A DNA stretch of 13,360 bases from an uncultured Phascolarctobacterium sp. (GTDB taxonomy: Bacteria; Bacillota; Negativicutes; Acidaminococcales; Acidaminococcaceae): the NCBI GenBank assembly GCA_934234275.1, contig CAKQHU010000020.1, positions 1 through 13,360 on the forward strand. The letters are read 5' to 3'. The notes below the pieces were generated by a model that searched no databases, was not told the origin of the DNA, and worked only from the letters and a program-made list of their open reading frames with translations. Below, piece by piece: positions 1 through 6,680 of the stretch. Both the position numbers and the translations under genes were made by a program. The first letter of the stretch is position 1. Each line of letters begins with the position of its first letter.

Positions 1-815
1 GTACCAACCTGACCGGCAAAGGTAACATTGTTGCCTACGGTTACGCTGCCGGAAATACCGACATGAGCAACAACCAGGCAGTTTTCACCTAAGACATCGT
101 TATGGCCAAGATGCACCAGGTTATCAATCTTGGTGCCCTTACCAACGATAGTGCTGTCAACGGTAGCACGGTCGATACAGGTATTGTTGCCAATCTCAAC
201 ATCATCCTGCAGCACTACATTACCGGTCTGCAGCACCTTGCTGTGCTTGCCGTTTTGGGTAATATAGCCGAAGCCGTCGCCGCCGATTACAGAACCGGAC
301 TGCAGAATAACTCTGTCGCCCAATACACAGTCCTCACGGATAGTGGTATTAGGATAAAGGGTACAATCCTTGCCTATTTTTACACGTTTGCCGACATAAG
401 CATGCGGATAGATTACGCAGCCGTCGCCGATTTCGGCATCATCCTCAACAACAGCAAAGGGCTGAATAGCTACATTGCTACCGATTTTTGCCTTCTTGGA
501 TACATAAGCATAGGGGCTGATAACACGCTCAACCTCTTCCTGCGGGCGGAACAGCTCCAGCAGCGCAGCAAAAGCCGCACGCGGGTTAGCTACTCTGATA
601 ACCGGACGGCCGTCCAGCTCCGGGTCTTCGGGACTGAGAACCATTACGCCTGCTTTGCTGAGATGGCAGTGCTCTACATGAGGCGGAACTGCAAAGGAAA
701 TATCCTTCGGTCCTGCCTCAACCAGTCCGTTAACGCCGGTAATGCGCAATTCGGGGTTATCATGCTCTACCGTGCCTTTTAAAAATTCTGCTAATTCTTG
801 TACACTCTTCTCCAT
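1..815 (-). CDS. lpxD: UDP-3-O-acylglucosamine N-acyltransferase LpxD, 3' end cut by window edge
   Basis: LpxD adds the second (N-linked) hydroxyacyl chain to UDP-3-O-acyl-glucosamine from acyl-ACP, the third step of lipid A synthesis, in the cytoplasm. The frame is open from the ATG at 815 to the window edge (271 codons). It starts MEKSVQELAEFLKG and has the N-terminal uridine-binding domain (about residues 1-100), then left-handed beta-helix hexapeptide repeats. Diagnostic motifs are GGDGFGY, IGNNTCIDRATVD, KIDNLVHLGHN (the region of the family's catalytic histidine) and VGISGSV. The start is fixed by GGAGG at 822-826, 6 nt upstream; the nearby ATG at 820 hits a stop after nine codons. The last part of the hexapeptide domain and the C-terminal helices lie outside the window. 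The gene is the last of the skp group, preceded by a terminator-like hairpin. Identification is secure. Confidence 0.96.
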   Translation of the reverse strand, partial: MEKSVQELAEFLKGTVEHDNPELRITGVNGLVEAGPKDISFAVPPHVEHCHLSKAGVMVLSPEDPELDGRPVIRVANPRAAFAALLELFRPQEEVERVISPYAYVSKKAKIGSNVAIQPFAVVEDDAEIGDGCVIYPHAYVGKRVKIGKDCTLYPNTTIREDCVLGDRVILQSGSVIGGDGFGYITQNGKHSKVLQTGNVVLQDDVEIGNNTCIDRATVDSTIVGKGTKIDNLVHLGHNDVLGENCLVVAHVGISGSVTVGNNVTFAGQVG

Positions 816-835
816 TTCATACCTCCACCATAAAG

Positions 836-854
836 CCGCTTACGCAAAAAGCGG
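836..854 (-). promoter_or_regulatory. Alternative hairpin overlapping the pre-lpxD terminator
   Basis: CCGCUU, the 3' arm of the terminator stem (854-849), can also pair with AAGCGG at 841-836 around a 7-nt loop. The two hairpins exclude each other. The alternative has only 6 bp and forms later in transcription, so the terminator should normally win. Any regulatory use is inference. Confidence 0.3.
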
Positions 855-873
855 ACGGACTATCCGCCCGCTT
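846..873 (-). terminator. Terminator-like hairpin just upstream of lpxD
   Basis: In minus-strand RNA, AAGCGGGCGGA pairs with UCCGUCCGCUU over 11 bp (one G-U pair) around a UAG loop, followed directly by five U. It has the form of an intrinsic terminator. It sits 13 nt after the stop of the short lipoprotein gene and 30 nt before the lpxD ATG. No promoter is visible between it and lpxD, so it would act as a partial terminator or attenuator. Confidence 0.65.
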
Positions 874-886
874 CAGGGTGCTGCTA

Positions 887-1294
887 TTATTTCATTTTTG
901 CAATTACGTCACCGGTAACATCGGTACCGCCCTGAGGAACGGCACGCTTATCCAAAATAGCGCCCAGCTTTTTCTCGTCGGAAACCTGCTTCAGAGCAGT
1001 ATCCAGGCTTGCTTTCAGCTTATTTTGAGCTTCGCTTTGAATCAGCTTAGCTTTAGCGCCGTAATCTTCGGCAACCTTTTTGGCATCATCGCCGGTTTTG
1101 CCTTCCATGTCTTTATCCATCTGGGTTTTCAGGTCGGTCATTTTTTTAGTTACATCTTCCTGAGTGGTTTTTACGATAGGAGCTTCTGCTTCAATCTTGC
1201 TCATATCAACAGTACCAAAATCAGCATTACGTCCGCTGCAGCCGAAAGTAAACATAGATGCTGCAATCATCAGACCGGCAATAATTTTTTTCAT
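887..1294 (-). CDS. Short OmpH/Skp-like lipoprotein
   Basis: Probable periplasmic, lipid-anchored chaperone-like protein of 135 residues. The N-terminus MKKIIAGLMIAASMFTFGCS is a lipoprotein signal peptide with the likely acylated Cys at 19; Phe at -2 is unusual for a lipobox. The mature part opens with DFGTVDMSKIE, matching the first strand of the OmpH family (compare IGVVNYQML in the neighbour at 2373-2858). A helical, Lys/Gln-rich segment follows, and it ends GGTDVTGDVIAKMK, matching the family's terminal GGVDITDEV. It is thus a minimal OmpH fold with short tentacles. I chose the ATG at 1294 over an in-frame GTG at 1309 because GAGG at 1304-1307 lies 9 nt before it and would be inside the gene otherwise. 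It is third in a row of OmpH-like genes. Client and membrane location are unknown. Confidence 0.8.
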   Translation of the reverse strand: MKKIIAGLMIAASMFTFGCSGRNADFGTVDMSKIEAEAPIVKTTQEDVTKKMTDLKTQMDKDMEGKTGDDAKKVAEDYGAKAKLIQSEAQNKLKASLDTALKQVSDEKKLGAILDKRAVPQGGTDVTGDVIAKMK

Positions 1295-1348
1295 AATTTT
1301 TAACCTCACTTAATTATAGCTCATATCAGGCCCGGACACTTAACAATA

Positions 1349-2269
1349 TCATGCCTTTTTCAGGGCCTTTATTATAGCAGCGGTAATATCCTCTGCCTTC
1401 ATATTAACTCTAAACTTATTGAAAACAATAGTATAGCCGCGCTCATGCGCCAGCTTCACAGCCTGGCTTTCGATATCCTGATTGATTTGCTTCTTCAGGC
1501 TATCGTTCTTTTCCTGCTGCTTATCAATTTCTCTGTCTATAATACTCAGTGCATTATTTAAGGCCTTCGGTGCTGCGTCAAGCATTTCCTTGTCGCGTTC
1601 CTCCGGCGATTTAAGCTGCTGCATAGCCTGAGCATGCTGCTGCTGCGCCATATCACGCATCCGCTGCTCGGCCTCTGCCTTGTACGGCAGTACCTTGGCA
1701 TCAACCAGACGGCGCTTTTCCGCCTGCAGCTCGGCAATCTGCGCACCGCGCTCCCTCTGCAGCTCCTGCAGCTGTTTTTCAACGGCCTGACGTTCATCAG
1801 GCTTCATTTTAACAGCCTCCAGGATAGCCCGCAGATTAAATAATTTCAGCTTATAGGCTTCTTCAATATTCTTTTTGCGTTCGGCCAGCTGATTATCTGC
1901 TTCCGCCTCGGCCTGAGCTACAAACTTCTGCAGCTTGGCATTTTCAATCTCCCTCTGCTCTACCATACGGGTATTGAAATCCGCCTCCATAAAGCTTTGC
2001 TGGCTAAGCTGCCGCAGACTGCGCAGCTTATTCAGGCTGCTTAGCTGCGCCTTGGCCAGCTCTTCCTGACCTTTACGCTTATTGAGCAAATCCTGCAGAA
2101 TTTTTTCACCCTGCTCCAGCTTAGCATACTGGGGATGGGCGCTTACCGCCTGCTCCCAGTTGATAACAGCTATTTTTTCCTGCGGTCCCCGGACATTGGT
2201 ACTGCATGCCGAAATCAGCAGAGCAGCTGCAATAATAGCACTTATTTTTACCAGCTTGTTCTTCTTCAT
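1349..2269 (-). CDS. Long coiled-coil OmpH/Skp-like lipoprotein
   Basis: Probable lipid-anchored periplasmic protein of 306 residues. MKKNKLVKISAIIAAALLIS followed by ACS is a lipoprotein signal (lipobox ISAC, Cys 22). The mature protein starts KIAVINWEQAVSAHPQY, an OmpH-type first strand. About 220 residues of Gln/Glu/Lys/Ala-rich, almost uninterrupted coiled coil follow, and then GYTIVFNKFRVNMKAEDIT, in the place of the family's VVVDKNTVVFGGVDIT. It is nearly twice the usual Skp length (about 160 residues), so the tentacles would be much longer or folded back. The GG of the terminal motif is replaced. The start at 2269 is preferred to the upstream ATG at 2287 because GGAGG at 2275-2279 precedes it by 5 nt and the signal peptide then begins with MKKNK. 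OmpH-family membership rests on the two ends; the function is inferred. Confidence 0.8.
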   Translation of the reverse strand: MKKNKLVKISAIIAAALLISACSTNVRGPQEKIAVINWEQAVSAHPQYAKLEQGEKILQDLLNKRKGQEELAKAQLSSLNKLRSLRQLSQQSFMEADFNTRMVEQREIENAKLQKFVAQAEAEADNQLAERKKNIEEAYKLKLFNLRAILEAVKMKPDERQAVEKQLQELQRERGAQIAELQAEKRRLVDAKVLPYKAEAEQRMRDMAQQQHAQAMQQLKSPEERDKEMLDAAPKALNNALSIIDREIDKQQEKNDSLKKQINQDIESQAVKLAHERGYTIVFNKFRVNMKAEDITAAIIKALKKA

Positions 2270-2344
2270 GCCTGCCTCCAATAACATTGCTGTCCATCCG
2301 TAAATACCGCGATTAAACTGACATTACGCAAGGCAATCTGCCAA

Positions 2345-2369
2345 CTTCAGAGCAGCAGCGCTGCAGAAG
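2345..2369 (-). other. Intercistronic hairpin after skp
   Basis: Minus-strand RNA just after the skp stop codon can fold CUUC...GAAG and GCAGC...GCUGC with a small internal loop and a GCU apical loop. No U tract follows, so it is not a standard terminator. It could protect the 3' end of skp mRNA or mark a processing site. Confidence 0.3.
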
Positions 2370-2372
2370 CTG

Positions 2373-2858
2373 TTATTTGCCTGCCTGCATAGCCTTGGCA
2401 ACCTCGTCGGTAATATCTACACCGCCGAAAACAACAGTGTTCTTATCTACTACAACTGCCAGACCTTTTTTGTCAGCAATCTTTTTGATGCTGGCTTCAA
2501 TCTTCTTCAGTACAGGGTCCATCAGCTCTTTTTGTTTGTTAGCCAGACGTTCCTGAGTCTGAGTATAATACTTTCTCTTTTCTGCCTCATTCATGGTTTT
2601 GCTTTTTTCATTGAAATCCTTTTGGGCAGCTTCGATTTCTTTGTTCATGGCTGTATTAACGTCGTTCAGATCCGGGCTTTGTGCTACCAGCATCTGATAG
2701 TTAACTACACCGATAGCGGATTCGCTGGAAGCGGCAAAAGCACTCTTGCCTACACCGCTCTGCGTTACGGAAAGCGCAAAGCAGCCCAGTACGAAAATCG
2801 CTGCTACAAACAAGGAGATCAGCTTTACATTTTTAGGGTTACGCAATTTCTGCATCAT
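2373..2858 (-). CDS. skp: Periplasmic chaperone Skp/OmpH
   Basis: Skp-type holdase that keeps unfolded OM proteins soluble in the periplasm on the way to BamA. The protein has 161 residues, the usual length. An N-terminal hydrophobic segment (about residues 12-32) and the AFA/AS site near residue 42 suggest a type I signal peptide. The mature part has the family's order: first strand IGVVNYQMLV, a long charged helical hairpin (about residues 60-130), then the returning strands VVVDKNTVVFGGVDITDEV, an almost canonical OmpH C-terminus. Start codons at 2858 and 2855 are both possible. GGTAGGG lies about 9 nt upstream of the first. A strong promoter precedes the gene, and the order bamA - skp - lpxD is kept as in Proteobacteria. 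Two further OmpH-like genes follow directly. The family call is secure; the client range is inferred. Confidence 0.92.
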   Translation of the reverse strand: MMQKLRNPKNVKLISLFVAAIFVLGCFALSVTQSGVGKSAFAASSESAIGVVNYQMLVAQSPDLNDVNTAMNKEIEAAQKDFNEKSKTMNEAEKRKYYTQTQERLANKQKELMDPVLKKIEASIKKIADKKGLAVVVDKNTVVFGGVDITDEVAKAMQAGK

Positions 2859-2973
2859 AATCTAAATCCCTACCTTCTTTTCCTCATACAAAAATTCAGA
2901 AGCTACAACAGCAGAAAACAGCAGCAAACTGCCATCATCCGTTTTTGTACTGTCTGTTGCAATAATATATCTT

Positions 2974-3002
2974 ATTATATCAGCCTGCGCTAATTCTTTC
3001 AA
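2974..3002 (-). promoter_or_regulatory. Sigma-A-type promoter of the skp operon
   Basis: On the minus strand TTGAAA (3002-2997) and a perfect TATAAT (2979-2974) are separated by exactly 17 nt. It is the best promoter in the window and leaves a leader of about 110 nt before the skp start. The -35 lies inside a palindrome (2992-3007), and GGCTGATA at 2985-2978 overlaps the -10. Expected to transcribe skp and the two OmpH-like lipoprotein genes, with lpxD by readthrough. Confidence 0.8.
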
Positions 3003-3007
3003 GAATT
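2992..3007. repeat. 16-bp palindrome over the skp -35 box
   Basis: AATTCTT, a TC spacer and AAGAATT form a perfect 7+7 inverted repeat that covers the -35 hexamer and ends 1 nt before the stop codon of the upstream gene. The position fits an operator for a dimeric repressor. It is AT-rich, so a chance origin cannot be excluded. Confidence 0.45.
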
Positions 3008-3008
3008 G

Positions 3009-4280
3009 CTAGAGATTTCCTATCAGACGCAGGTAAAATTCACTGCCGCCGTAAACATATTCCGCGCTGAGGAACTCATGAATACGGTAGCGCACCGCAA
3101 ATTCATTACGGTTATCACCGGAAAAATGCTCGGCACGCAAACGCCATTTAGGACTCAGGCTGTATTCCAGGCGATAATTATTGTCGCCTATCGGTATGCG
3201 CCTTACATAGCTCCAGCCGCTCTTGCCCCAATAATGCGTATAGCCGGTGCCGAAGCGCCATTGCACGTCATCCAGGATAACCTCCGCCTCGCCGAAAATC
3301 TCATCGCGCGGCGAAATCATTTTACCAAGATGCGCCTTGCCGGAAAGGTTTTCCTTATCACGGCCGATATCGCCATAGCCCTCAAACCAGATTTTATAAT
3401 CATCCGATTCAATCATAATATTTACGCCGAGGTCCGCACCGGGAGTAATTTTAACCTCCGGGCGCAGCTGATAATTTTTTACCTCCGGCTCAGTCATGAG
3501 CTTCTCCAAAAGCTGTTGCTCCAGCTCCTGGCGATGCCTTTGCACATAAGCAACAGGCAAACCGCGCAGCTTGTCGCATTCGCCGGCATACTTATACTTC
3601 ATCTGCATCAGAAGTATATTGGGAATAGCCTCGCTGCGCAATTCATAGCGGATATTACGCACCAGCTGGCCTACGGGATAGATAACGACCTGCACTACCA
3701 TGCGTCCGTTTTCCTGCAGCACATCCACCGCCGGCTTAAATTCCGGCAGCTGTGCCTGCACCTCGCTGCGTACCAGCTTGCGCAGTACGCCGCCGGCCCA
3801 GTCACCCGCATCCACCGATGCACCGCTGATGGCCTGCTCCAACTGAGCATGCAGCGCAGGAATACGCCGCTCCAGCAGCGCCGCCGTCTGCGGCTCTACT
3901 CCGGAAAATTGCAAATCGATAAGCGGCTTTTCGATAACCTTGTTCCAGGGACGTGCATACAGCTTCACCTGTGTAGTTTCGCCTACATCCAGCTTAACAT
4001 CTGTAAGCTCGTAGCCGGTGAATACCCTGTCGCCGATTTCCGTCAGCAGGCGGGCATAGTCCTCCCCGGCAGCGTCAATCATCGCCGTATCCTTATCAAT
4101 AAACAGCTGGTCCGCCACCACCTGCATACTGCCGCTCATCTTCTGCAGCAACAGTTGGCTGGTGCCGCCGTTAGTATCTATAACTTGTACTTCTACACTG
4201 TTAACCGGTGCAGAAAAAGCATGCTGCAATGGCAAGATGCTTGTCATTGCAGCACAGAACAGAATCTTATTCAGCTTCAT
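3009..4280 (-). CDS. Unrecognised exported protein following bamA; possible POTRA-like/beta-domain OM protein
   Basis: I do not recognise a named family. The protein has 423 residues and a clear signal peptide (KILFCAAMTSILPLQHAFSA, cleavage near residue 24). Residues 25-290 look like three mixed alpha/beta units in strand-helix-helix-strand-strand order: about 26-112, 117-203 and 206-292, with strands such as VNSVEVQVID, PLIDLQFSGV and LVRNIRYEL opening each. This resembles POTRA domains in layout, not in a sequence match I can prove. Residues 293-423 are a run of 8-10 short amphipathic strands rich in Tyr, Trp and Arg (FRFGTGY-like pattern, for example WRFGTGYTHYW and EFYLRLIGNL), as in a small beta-barrel. 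It ends in Leu, not the usual Phe. It lies 22 nt after bamA and is probably co-transcribed. A role with BamA in OM protein assembly is inference. Confidence 0.7.
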   Translation of the reverse strand: MKLNKILFCAAMTSILPLQHAFSAPVNSVEVQVIDTNGGTSQLLLQKMSGSMQVVADQLFIDKDTAMIDAAGEDYARLLTEIGDRVFTGYELTDVKLDVGETTQVKLYARPWNKVIEKPLIDLQFSGVEPQTAALLERRIPALHAQLEQAISGASVDAGDWAGGVLRKLVRSEVQAQLPEFKPAVDVLQENGRMVVQVVIYPVGQLVRNIRYELRSEAIPNILLMQMKYKYAGECDKLRGLPVAYVQRHRQELEQQLLEKLMTEPEVKNYQLRPEVKITPGADLGVNIMIESDDYKIWFEGYGDIGRDKENLSGKAHLGKMISPRDEIFGEAEVILDDVQWRFGTGYTHYWGKSGWSYVRRIPIGDNNYRLEYSLSPKWRLRAEHFSGDNRNEFAVRYRIHEFLSAEYVYGGSEFYLRLIGNL

Positions 4281-4302
4281 AGCCTAAATATTCTCCGCAA
4301 AA

Positions 4303-6168
4303 TCAGAACTGTCCACCAAAGCTGAAGTGGAACTTGCCACCGTCCTCGCCATAGCCATAGTCCAGCTTAACCGGTCCCAGCGGAGAGTTGATACGCAGAC
4401 CTACGCCGTAGCTGTTCTTTAGCAGTCCCATATCAAATTCATCCTCATGGCGTTTATCCCATGCATAACCGTTATCGGTAAAGAGTACGCCCTGAACCTT
4501 CTTGACAATCGGGAAGCGGTATTCCAGAGTTGCCTTCAGCATACTGTTGCCGCGGAACTGGTCATCCTCATAGCCACGCAGGGTGTCACTGCCGCCCATG
4601 GTGAAGCGTTGAGACAACGGCATATCGCCGCTTGCATAGCCTGCGCCCAAATTCAGTGCCCAAACGCTTTCGCCGCCTGCACGGAAGTAGTAGCGCCAGT
4701 CAGCGGTCCATTTGGTGAAGTCAAAGTCACCGCCCATGCCGCCGGCCCATTCTACGCTGTAGCCGATACGCTTGCCTTCATGCGGATCATAGATGTTGTC
4801 GCGGGAATCATATACGCGGCCGAAGGTAATACTGCGGGTAACACCAAAGTTTTCCTTACGGCGCTCGGCAGCAGTCTTAGGCATCCAGGATTCATATTTA
4901 CTACTTTGATTGAATTTATCCTCGTAGTATTGATTCTCATCGCCTTCGTAGCCGTCAGCTTCGCCCTTATAGATATCATCACGGTTTTTAATCGTAATGT
5001 AGTTGCTGATAAATTCATTATGGGTTCTGCGGCTGAAGGTAATTTCCTGACCGCGACGCTTTTTGTCGTAGCGGGCAATTTCGTCACCGTCGATATTGTA
5101 ATCGGCATATTCGTTGGTAATATCGTAAAGGTTAATGGTAGCACTGGTCTCTTTATCATCCAGCCAGGGGCGGGTATAGCTGAAGTCATAGTTCTTGTTA
5201 TCCTCGCCGCCGAACTCCCAGCGCAGATTAATCTTGTCACCGATACCGCGGAAGTTTTTATCGCCGATGGAAACCATACCTACAAAGCCGTCGGCATTGC
5301 TGTAGCCTGCGCCGATGCCGAAGGTACCGGTATTCATTTCAACTACGGAAATTTCTACTTCAACACCGTTAGGCTCACGGCCCGGATTCAGCTTAATGTT
5401 AACGTCTTCAAAATAGCCCAGGTTATATACGCGCTGCATGCTGCGGCGGGCAGCCTTGGCATTGAAGGGCTCGCCTTTTTTCAGCTTCATTTCACGGGTA
5501 ACAACATAATCCTTGGTTTTTACGTTGCCCTTAACCTTGAAGCCTTCAACAATGCCTTCGTTGACAGCAACCTTCAGAGTGCCGTCCTTTTCCATGTGCA
5601 CGTCGGTAACACGCGCCAGGATGTAGCCGTTGGAACGGTATTCCTCTTCCAGCTTCTGTACGCATTTATTGATATCCTTCAGGTTGGCGATTTTGCCCTG
5701 CTCCAGGTCAAAGAAGCTTGCAACTCTTTGCTTGTTCAGTACAGTGTTGCCTTCAACATCGGTTTTTTGGTATACAGGGTTTTCCATAACATGGTAAATT
5801 ACCTGTACGCCTTCCGGTACCATCTTGAATTCTGGACGCAGGTCATAGAACCAGCCCAGATCATAAATAGCGCTCAAATCCTCGCTCAGGCCTGCTTCGG
5901 TAAACTGCATGCCGGGTTTGGTTTTCAAAGCAGCGGCAATTTCAGCCTCAGGCACAGTAACATTACCCTCAATAATCTGCTTGGTAATGGTCTTGCCAAT
6001 GTAAGGAGCCAGCTTGTTTTCCTCCTGATGGGATGACGGTGCAGTCTGCGTTACAGAGGTATCAGCACCCATAGCAGGTGTCTGAATTTCTTCGGCATAG
6101 ACAGGTGCGGCCAGCATCATTGCTGTCAGGCCTACTGTCAGAGGCCGCCATAATTTTTGTTTCTTCAA
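4303..6168 (-). CDS. bamA: Outer-membrane protein assembly factor BamA (three POTRA domains)
   Basis: Omp85-family core of the machinery that folds and inserts beta-barrel proteins into the OM. With a TTG start at 6168 it has 621 residues. MKKQKLWRPLTVGLTAMMLA then APVYA/EE is a signal peptide. Three POTRA domains follow (about 58-131, 132-207, 208-278), the second opening with QKTDVEGNTVL and the third with EGFKVKGNVKT. The 16-stranded barrel covers about 281-621. It has the conserved LRGY of loop 6 (530-533), the late motif RINSPLGPVKLDYGYG and the C-terminal beta-signal FHFSFGGQF. E. coli BamA has five POTRAs and about 810 residues. An in-frame ATG at 6192 would add eight acidic residues ahead of the signal peptide and has no Shine-Dalgarno; GAGGAGG at 6177-6183 lies 8 nt before the TTG. 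A hydrophilic insertion rich in Glu, Asp and Tyr (about 393-442) is probably a surface loop. Confidence 0.95.
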   Translation of the reverse strand: MKKQKLWRPLTVGLTAMMLAAPVYAEEIQTPAMGADTSVTQTAPSSHQEENKLAPYIGKTITKQIIEGNVTVPEAEIAAALKTKPGMQFTEAGLSEDLSAIYDLGWFYDLRPEFKMVPEGVQVIYHVMENPVYQKTDVEGNTVLNKQRVASFFDLEQGKIANLKDINKCVQKLEEEYRSNGYILARVTDVHMEKDGTLKVAVNEGIVEGFKVKGNVKTKDYVVTREMKLKKGEPFNAKAARRSMQRVYNLGYFEDVNIKLNPGREPNGVEVEISVVEMNTGTFGIGAGYSNADGFVGMVSIGDKNFRGIGDKINLRWEFGGEDNKNYDFSYTRPWLDDKETSATINLYDITNEYADYNIDGDEIARYDKKRRGQEITFSRRTHNEFISNYITIKNRDDIYKGEADGYEGDENQYYEDKFNQSSKYESWMPKTAAERRKENFGVTRSITFGRVYDSRDNIYDPHEGKRIGYSVEWAGGMGGDFDFTKWTADWRYYFRAGGESVWALNLGAGYASGDMPLSQRFTMGGSDTLRGYEDDQFRGNSMLKATLEYRFPIVKKVQGVLFTDNGYAWDKRHEDEFDMGLLKNSYGVGLRINSPLGPVKLDYGYGEDGGKFHFSFGGQF

Positions 6169-6176
6169 TTGATATT

Positions 6177-6183
6177 CCTCCTC
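6177..6183 (-). promoter_or_regulatory. Shine-Dalgarno that decides the bamA start
   Basis: GAGGAGG lies 8 nt upstream of TTG 6168-6166 and downstream of the ATG at 6192. Translation from the ATG would read through it as Glu-Glu codons. It therefore supports the TTG start, with bamA initiating 20 nt after the stop of the preceding gene. Confidence 0.75.
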
Positions 6184-6188
6184 ATATT

Positions 6189-6680
6189 TCATTTAGAGTT
6201 ACTCAACTCAACTCGCGCTGACTGCACTAATTTGTGCATATCGGCTTTAGATATAGTAACACGGTCGGGAGTGCCTTGTTTCTCCTGTACCGGTGTATCC
6301 TTAGCTTGCTGTTTCTGTATAGCTGCAGCCTCAGGCACCGCAGCCTGCACCGGCATTTTTTGCTCCGGCTTGACCACAGGTGCTGCCACAGGCGGCGGCA
6401 ACGCGGCCTGCGCCTTGACGCGGTAATGGTTTCTGGCAAAGCACCAGCCGCCAAAACCGGCAACTACCAGCAAAACAGCTGCACATCCTGCCAGAACCTG
6501 CCGGTTCCAGCTCCAGGGGCGGTCCTTCTTCCGACGCAGATTTTTCAGCTCAGCCTCCGCCAGCATCAAATCAAGCTCGCCCCGTATATCCTTATTATCC
6601 ATAAAGCTTTGCTCCGCCTTATCCAGACTGCTCTTTATGCAGCGGATGCGTTGAAACAATGTACGGCTTGACTGCGTCAT
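6189..6680 (-). CDS. Unrecognised single-pass membrane protein between sigma factor and bamA
   Basis: No family recognised. The protein has 163 residues. Residues 1-58 are charged and helical with no signal peptide (RTLFQRIRCIKSSLDKAEQS, then a Leu/Glu-rich helix), so probably cytoplasmic. One membrane helix covers about 61-82 (VLAGCAAVLLVVAGFGGWCF), preceded by RRKKDRPWSWNR, which by the positive-inside rule keeps the N-terminus in the cytoplasm. Residues 92-140 are a Pro/Ala/Gln linker (PPPVAAPVVKPEQKMPVQ) that would reach into the periplasm, ending in a short helix (143-158). AAAGGGG lies just ahead of the ATG. Its stop is 20 nt before the bamA TTG. The topology is that of membrane anti-sigma factors, and a sigma gene lies upstream; a TonB-like periplasmic spanner or a Bam accessory protein is equally open. 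The function is not known. Confidence 0.75.
   Translation of the reverse strand: MTQSSRTLFQRIRCIKSSLDKAEQSFMDNKDIRGELDLMLAEAELKNLRRKKDRPWSWNRQVLAGCAAVLLVVAGFGGWCFARNHYRVKAQAALPPPVAAPVVKPEQKMPVQAAVPEAAAIQKQQAKDTPVQEKQGTPDRVTISKADMHKLVQSARVELSNSK

Noticed and set aside
102..782. Plus-strand open frame of 226 codons at the left end
   Set aside because: It is opposite lpxD, whose minus-strand translation shows clear hexapeptide repeats and catalytic motifs.
818..820. ATG at 820 as the lpxD start
   Set aside because: This frame meets a TAG stop after nine codons. The ATG at 815 gives the LpxD frame.
1313..1318. TATAAT on the minus strand before the short OmpH-like lipoprotein gene
   Set aside because: No acceptable -35 at 16-18 nt, and a start about 7 nt downstream would fall inside the Shine-Dalgarno sequence.
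2373..2858. VLGC in the Skp signal region as a lipobox
   Set aside because: Leu at -2 and the hydrophobic residues after the Cys do not fit well, and a normal AFA/AS cleavage site follows. It is treated as a soluble Skp.
3006..4325. Plus-strand open frame of 439 codons opposite the 423-residue gene
   Set aside because: No ribosome site and no recognisable domain. The minus frame has a signal peptide, a plausible domain layout and operon spacing.
4447..6036. Long plus-strand open frame of 529 codons opposite bamA
   Set aside because: It is antisense to a certain bamA with all Omp85 motifs, has no family resemblance, and arises from the codon bias of the real gene.
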